The position numbers and the translations under genes were made by a program. 64,000 nucleotides of DNA, taken from contig OZ244854.1 in NCBI GenBank assembly GCA_965220985.1, positions 3,782,001-3,846,000 of the forward strand, written 5' to 3'. Source of the stretch: JAPPHA01 sp965220985. GTDB lineage: Bacteria; Pseudomonadota; Alphaproteobacteria; Rhodobacterales; Rhodobacteraceae. The notes under the pieces are model-generated. The model was not told where the DNA came from. It was given only the letters and a program-made list of their open reading frames with translations, and did no database searches. Below are positions 63,617-64,000 of this stretch, in pieces. Each line of letters opens with the position of its first letter. Position 1 is the first letter of the stretch.

Positions 63617-64000
63617 ATGAGAACAATCGCAGCAGCTGCAGCACTGTCCATTGCAGCGATTCCGGCGTGGGCGGACAGCGCTGATCCGATCAAGCTGACC
63701 CTGCATGACTGGTCCGGACAGCTCATCACGACCACCCTCATGGGCGAGGTGCTCAAGGCAGGCGGCCACAATGTCGAATACGTGCAGGCCGACTACATCG
63801 CTCAGTTCGCAGGGCTGGAGACGGGCGATTTGCACGTTGCCATGGAGATCTGGGAAACGACTGGCCGCGAAGCAATGGATGCCGCAATTGCCACTGGCAA
63901 TGTCGTGTCGCTCGGCGAGACGGGCATGGAGGCAATCGAGGAGTGGTGGTACCCCTCGTACATGGAGGAGCGCTGCCCCGGACTGCCCAACTGGGAAGCT
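63617..64000 (+). CDS. ABC transporter substrate-binding protein, glycine-betaine/proline type (3' truncated by window)
   Basis: 128 residues visible. Signal peptide ends near AWA before DSAD; the ATG has GGGAGGAGAG upstream. The mature start KLTLHDWSGQLITTTLMGEVL and the aromatic WWYPSYMEE segment fit OpuAC/ProX-type proteins, whose Trp box binds quaternary amines. It probably delivers glycine betaine, choline or DMSP to an inner-membrane ABC permease encoded beyond the window. Confidence 0.85.
   Translation, partial: MRTIAAAAALSIAAIPAWADSADPIKLTLHDWSGQLITTTLMGEVLKAGGHNVEYVQADYIAQFAGLETGDLHVAMEIWETTGREAMDAAIATGNVVSLGETGMEAIEEWWYPSYMEERCPGLPNWEA

Noticed and set aside
1..64000. CRISPR array, prophage or insertion sequence
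   Set aside because: No short regularly spaced repeats, transposase, phage structural genes or terminal inverted repeats were seen. The only tyrosine recombinase is XerD-type.

Overview
The window looks like a chromosomal segment of a marine alphaproteobacterium, most like the Rhodobacterales/Roseobacter type. The sequence is moderately GC-rich by eye. It has Gram-negative envelope genes (lpxD, waaA, an OmpW-like porin), the alphaproteobacterial rplU-rpmA-obgE-proB order, an aroK-aroB pair facing xerD, and many genes for methylated osmolytes. This placement is an inference from gene content, not a phylogeny.

Layout. 1-3.1 kb: the end of a taurine-pyruvate-type aminotransferase followed by a RamA-like corrinoid-protein activator. 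3.5-8 kb: an OmpW-like porin, tRNA-Gly(CCC), zwf and a radical SAM protein. 8-13 kb: aroB, aroK, a 44-residue membrane peptide, xerD and a CorC/HlyC-type membrane protein. 13.4-18.5 kb: four tandem paralogous genes for secreted proteins with a peptidoglycan-binding-like N-terminus. The last three units repeat with an exact 1300-bp start-to-start period and carry near-identical 149-bp upstream blocks. 18.7-21.3 kb: an lpxD, acyl carrier protein, ketoacyl synthase operon. 21.4-26.9 kb: proA, a small RipA-like membrane protein, proB, obgE, rpmA, rplU. 27-35.7 kb: a TPR sulfotransferase, tRNA-Ser(CGA), a DUF4143-type ATPase with an inverted repeat over its start, a YbdK-type ligase, cimA and cysS.

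36-47 kb is an accessory metabolic region. It holds two PLP enzymes, a non-pyrrolysine MttB-family methyltransferase, an aldolase plus fumarase-superfamily lyase next to a LysR regulator, a desaturase, and an M24-fold protein that aligns closely with the DMSP lyase DddP. 47-50.5 kb is a translationally coupled GNAT, polysaccharide deacetylase, waaA operon. 50.6-53.6 kb holds an orphan domain protein, a PhyH dioxygenase, a DMSP-lyase-family cupin and a MarR regulator.

53.7-58.5 kb is a kynurenine-type operon (kynU, a stand-alone AsnC ligand-binding domain, a thioesterase and a frameshifted RidA) opposite a FadJ-like bifunctional beta-oxidation enzyme. 59-64 kb holds a DapA-family lyase, a dimethylglycine/sarcosine dehydrogenase-type flavoenzyme, a choline-kinase-like phosphotransferase and the start of a glycine-betaine/proline binding protein.

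Taken together, the outer parts of the window point to uptake and breakdown of DMSP, betaine, taurine and related N- or S-methyl compounds. The tandem secreted array at 13-18.5 kb is the least explained structure. All functional calls come from reading motifs; no search was run.
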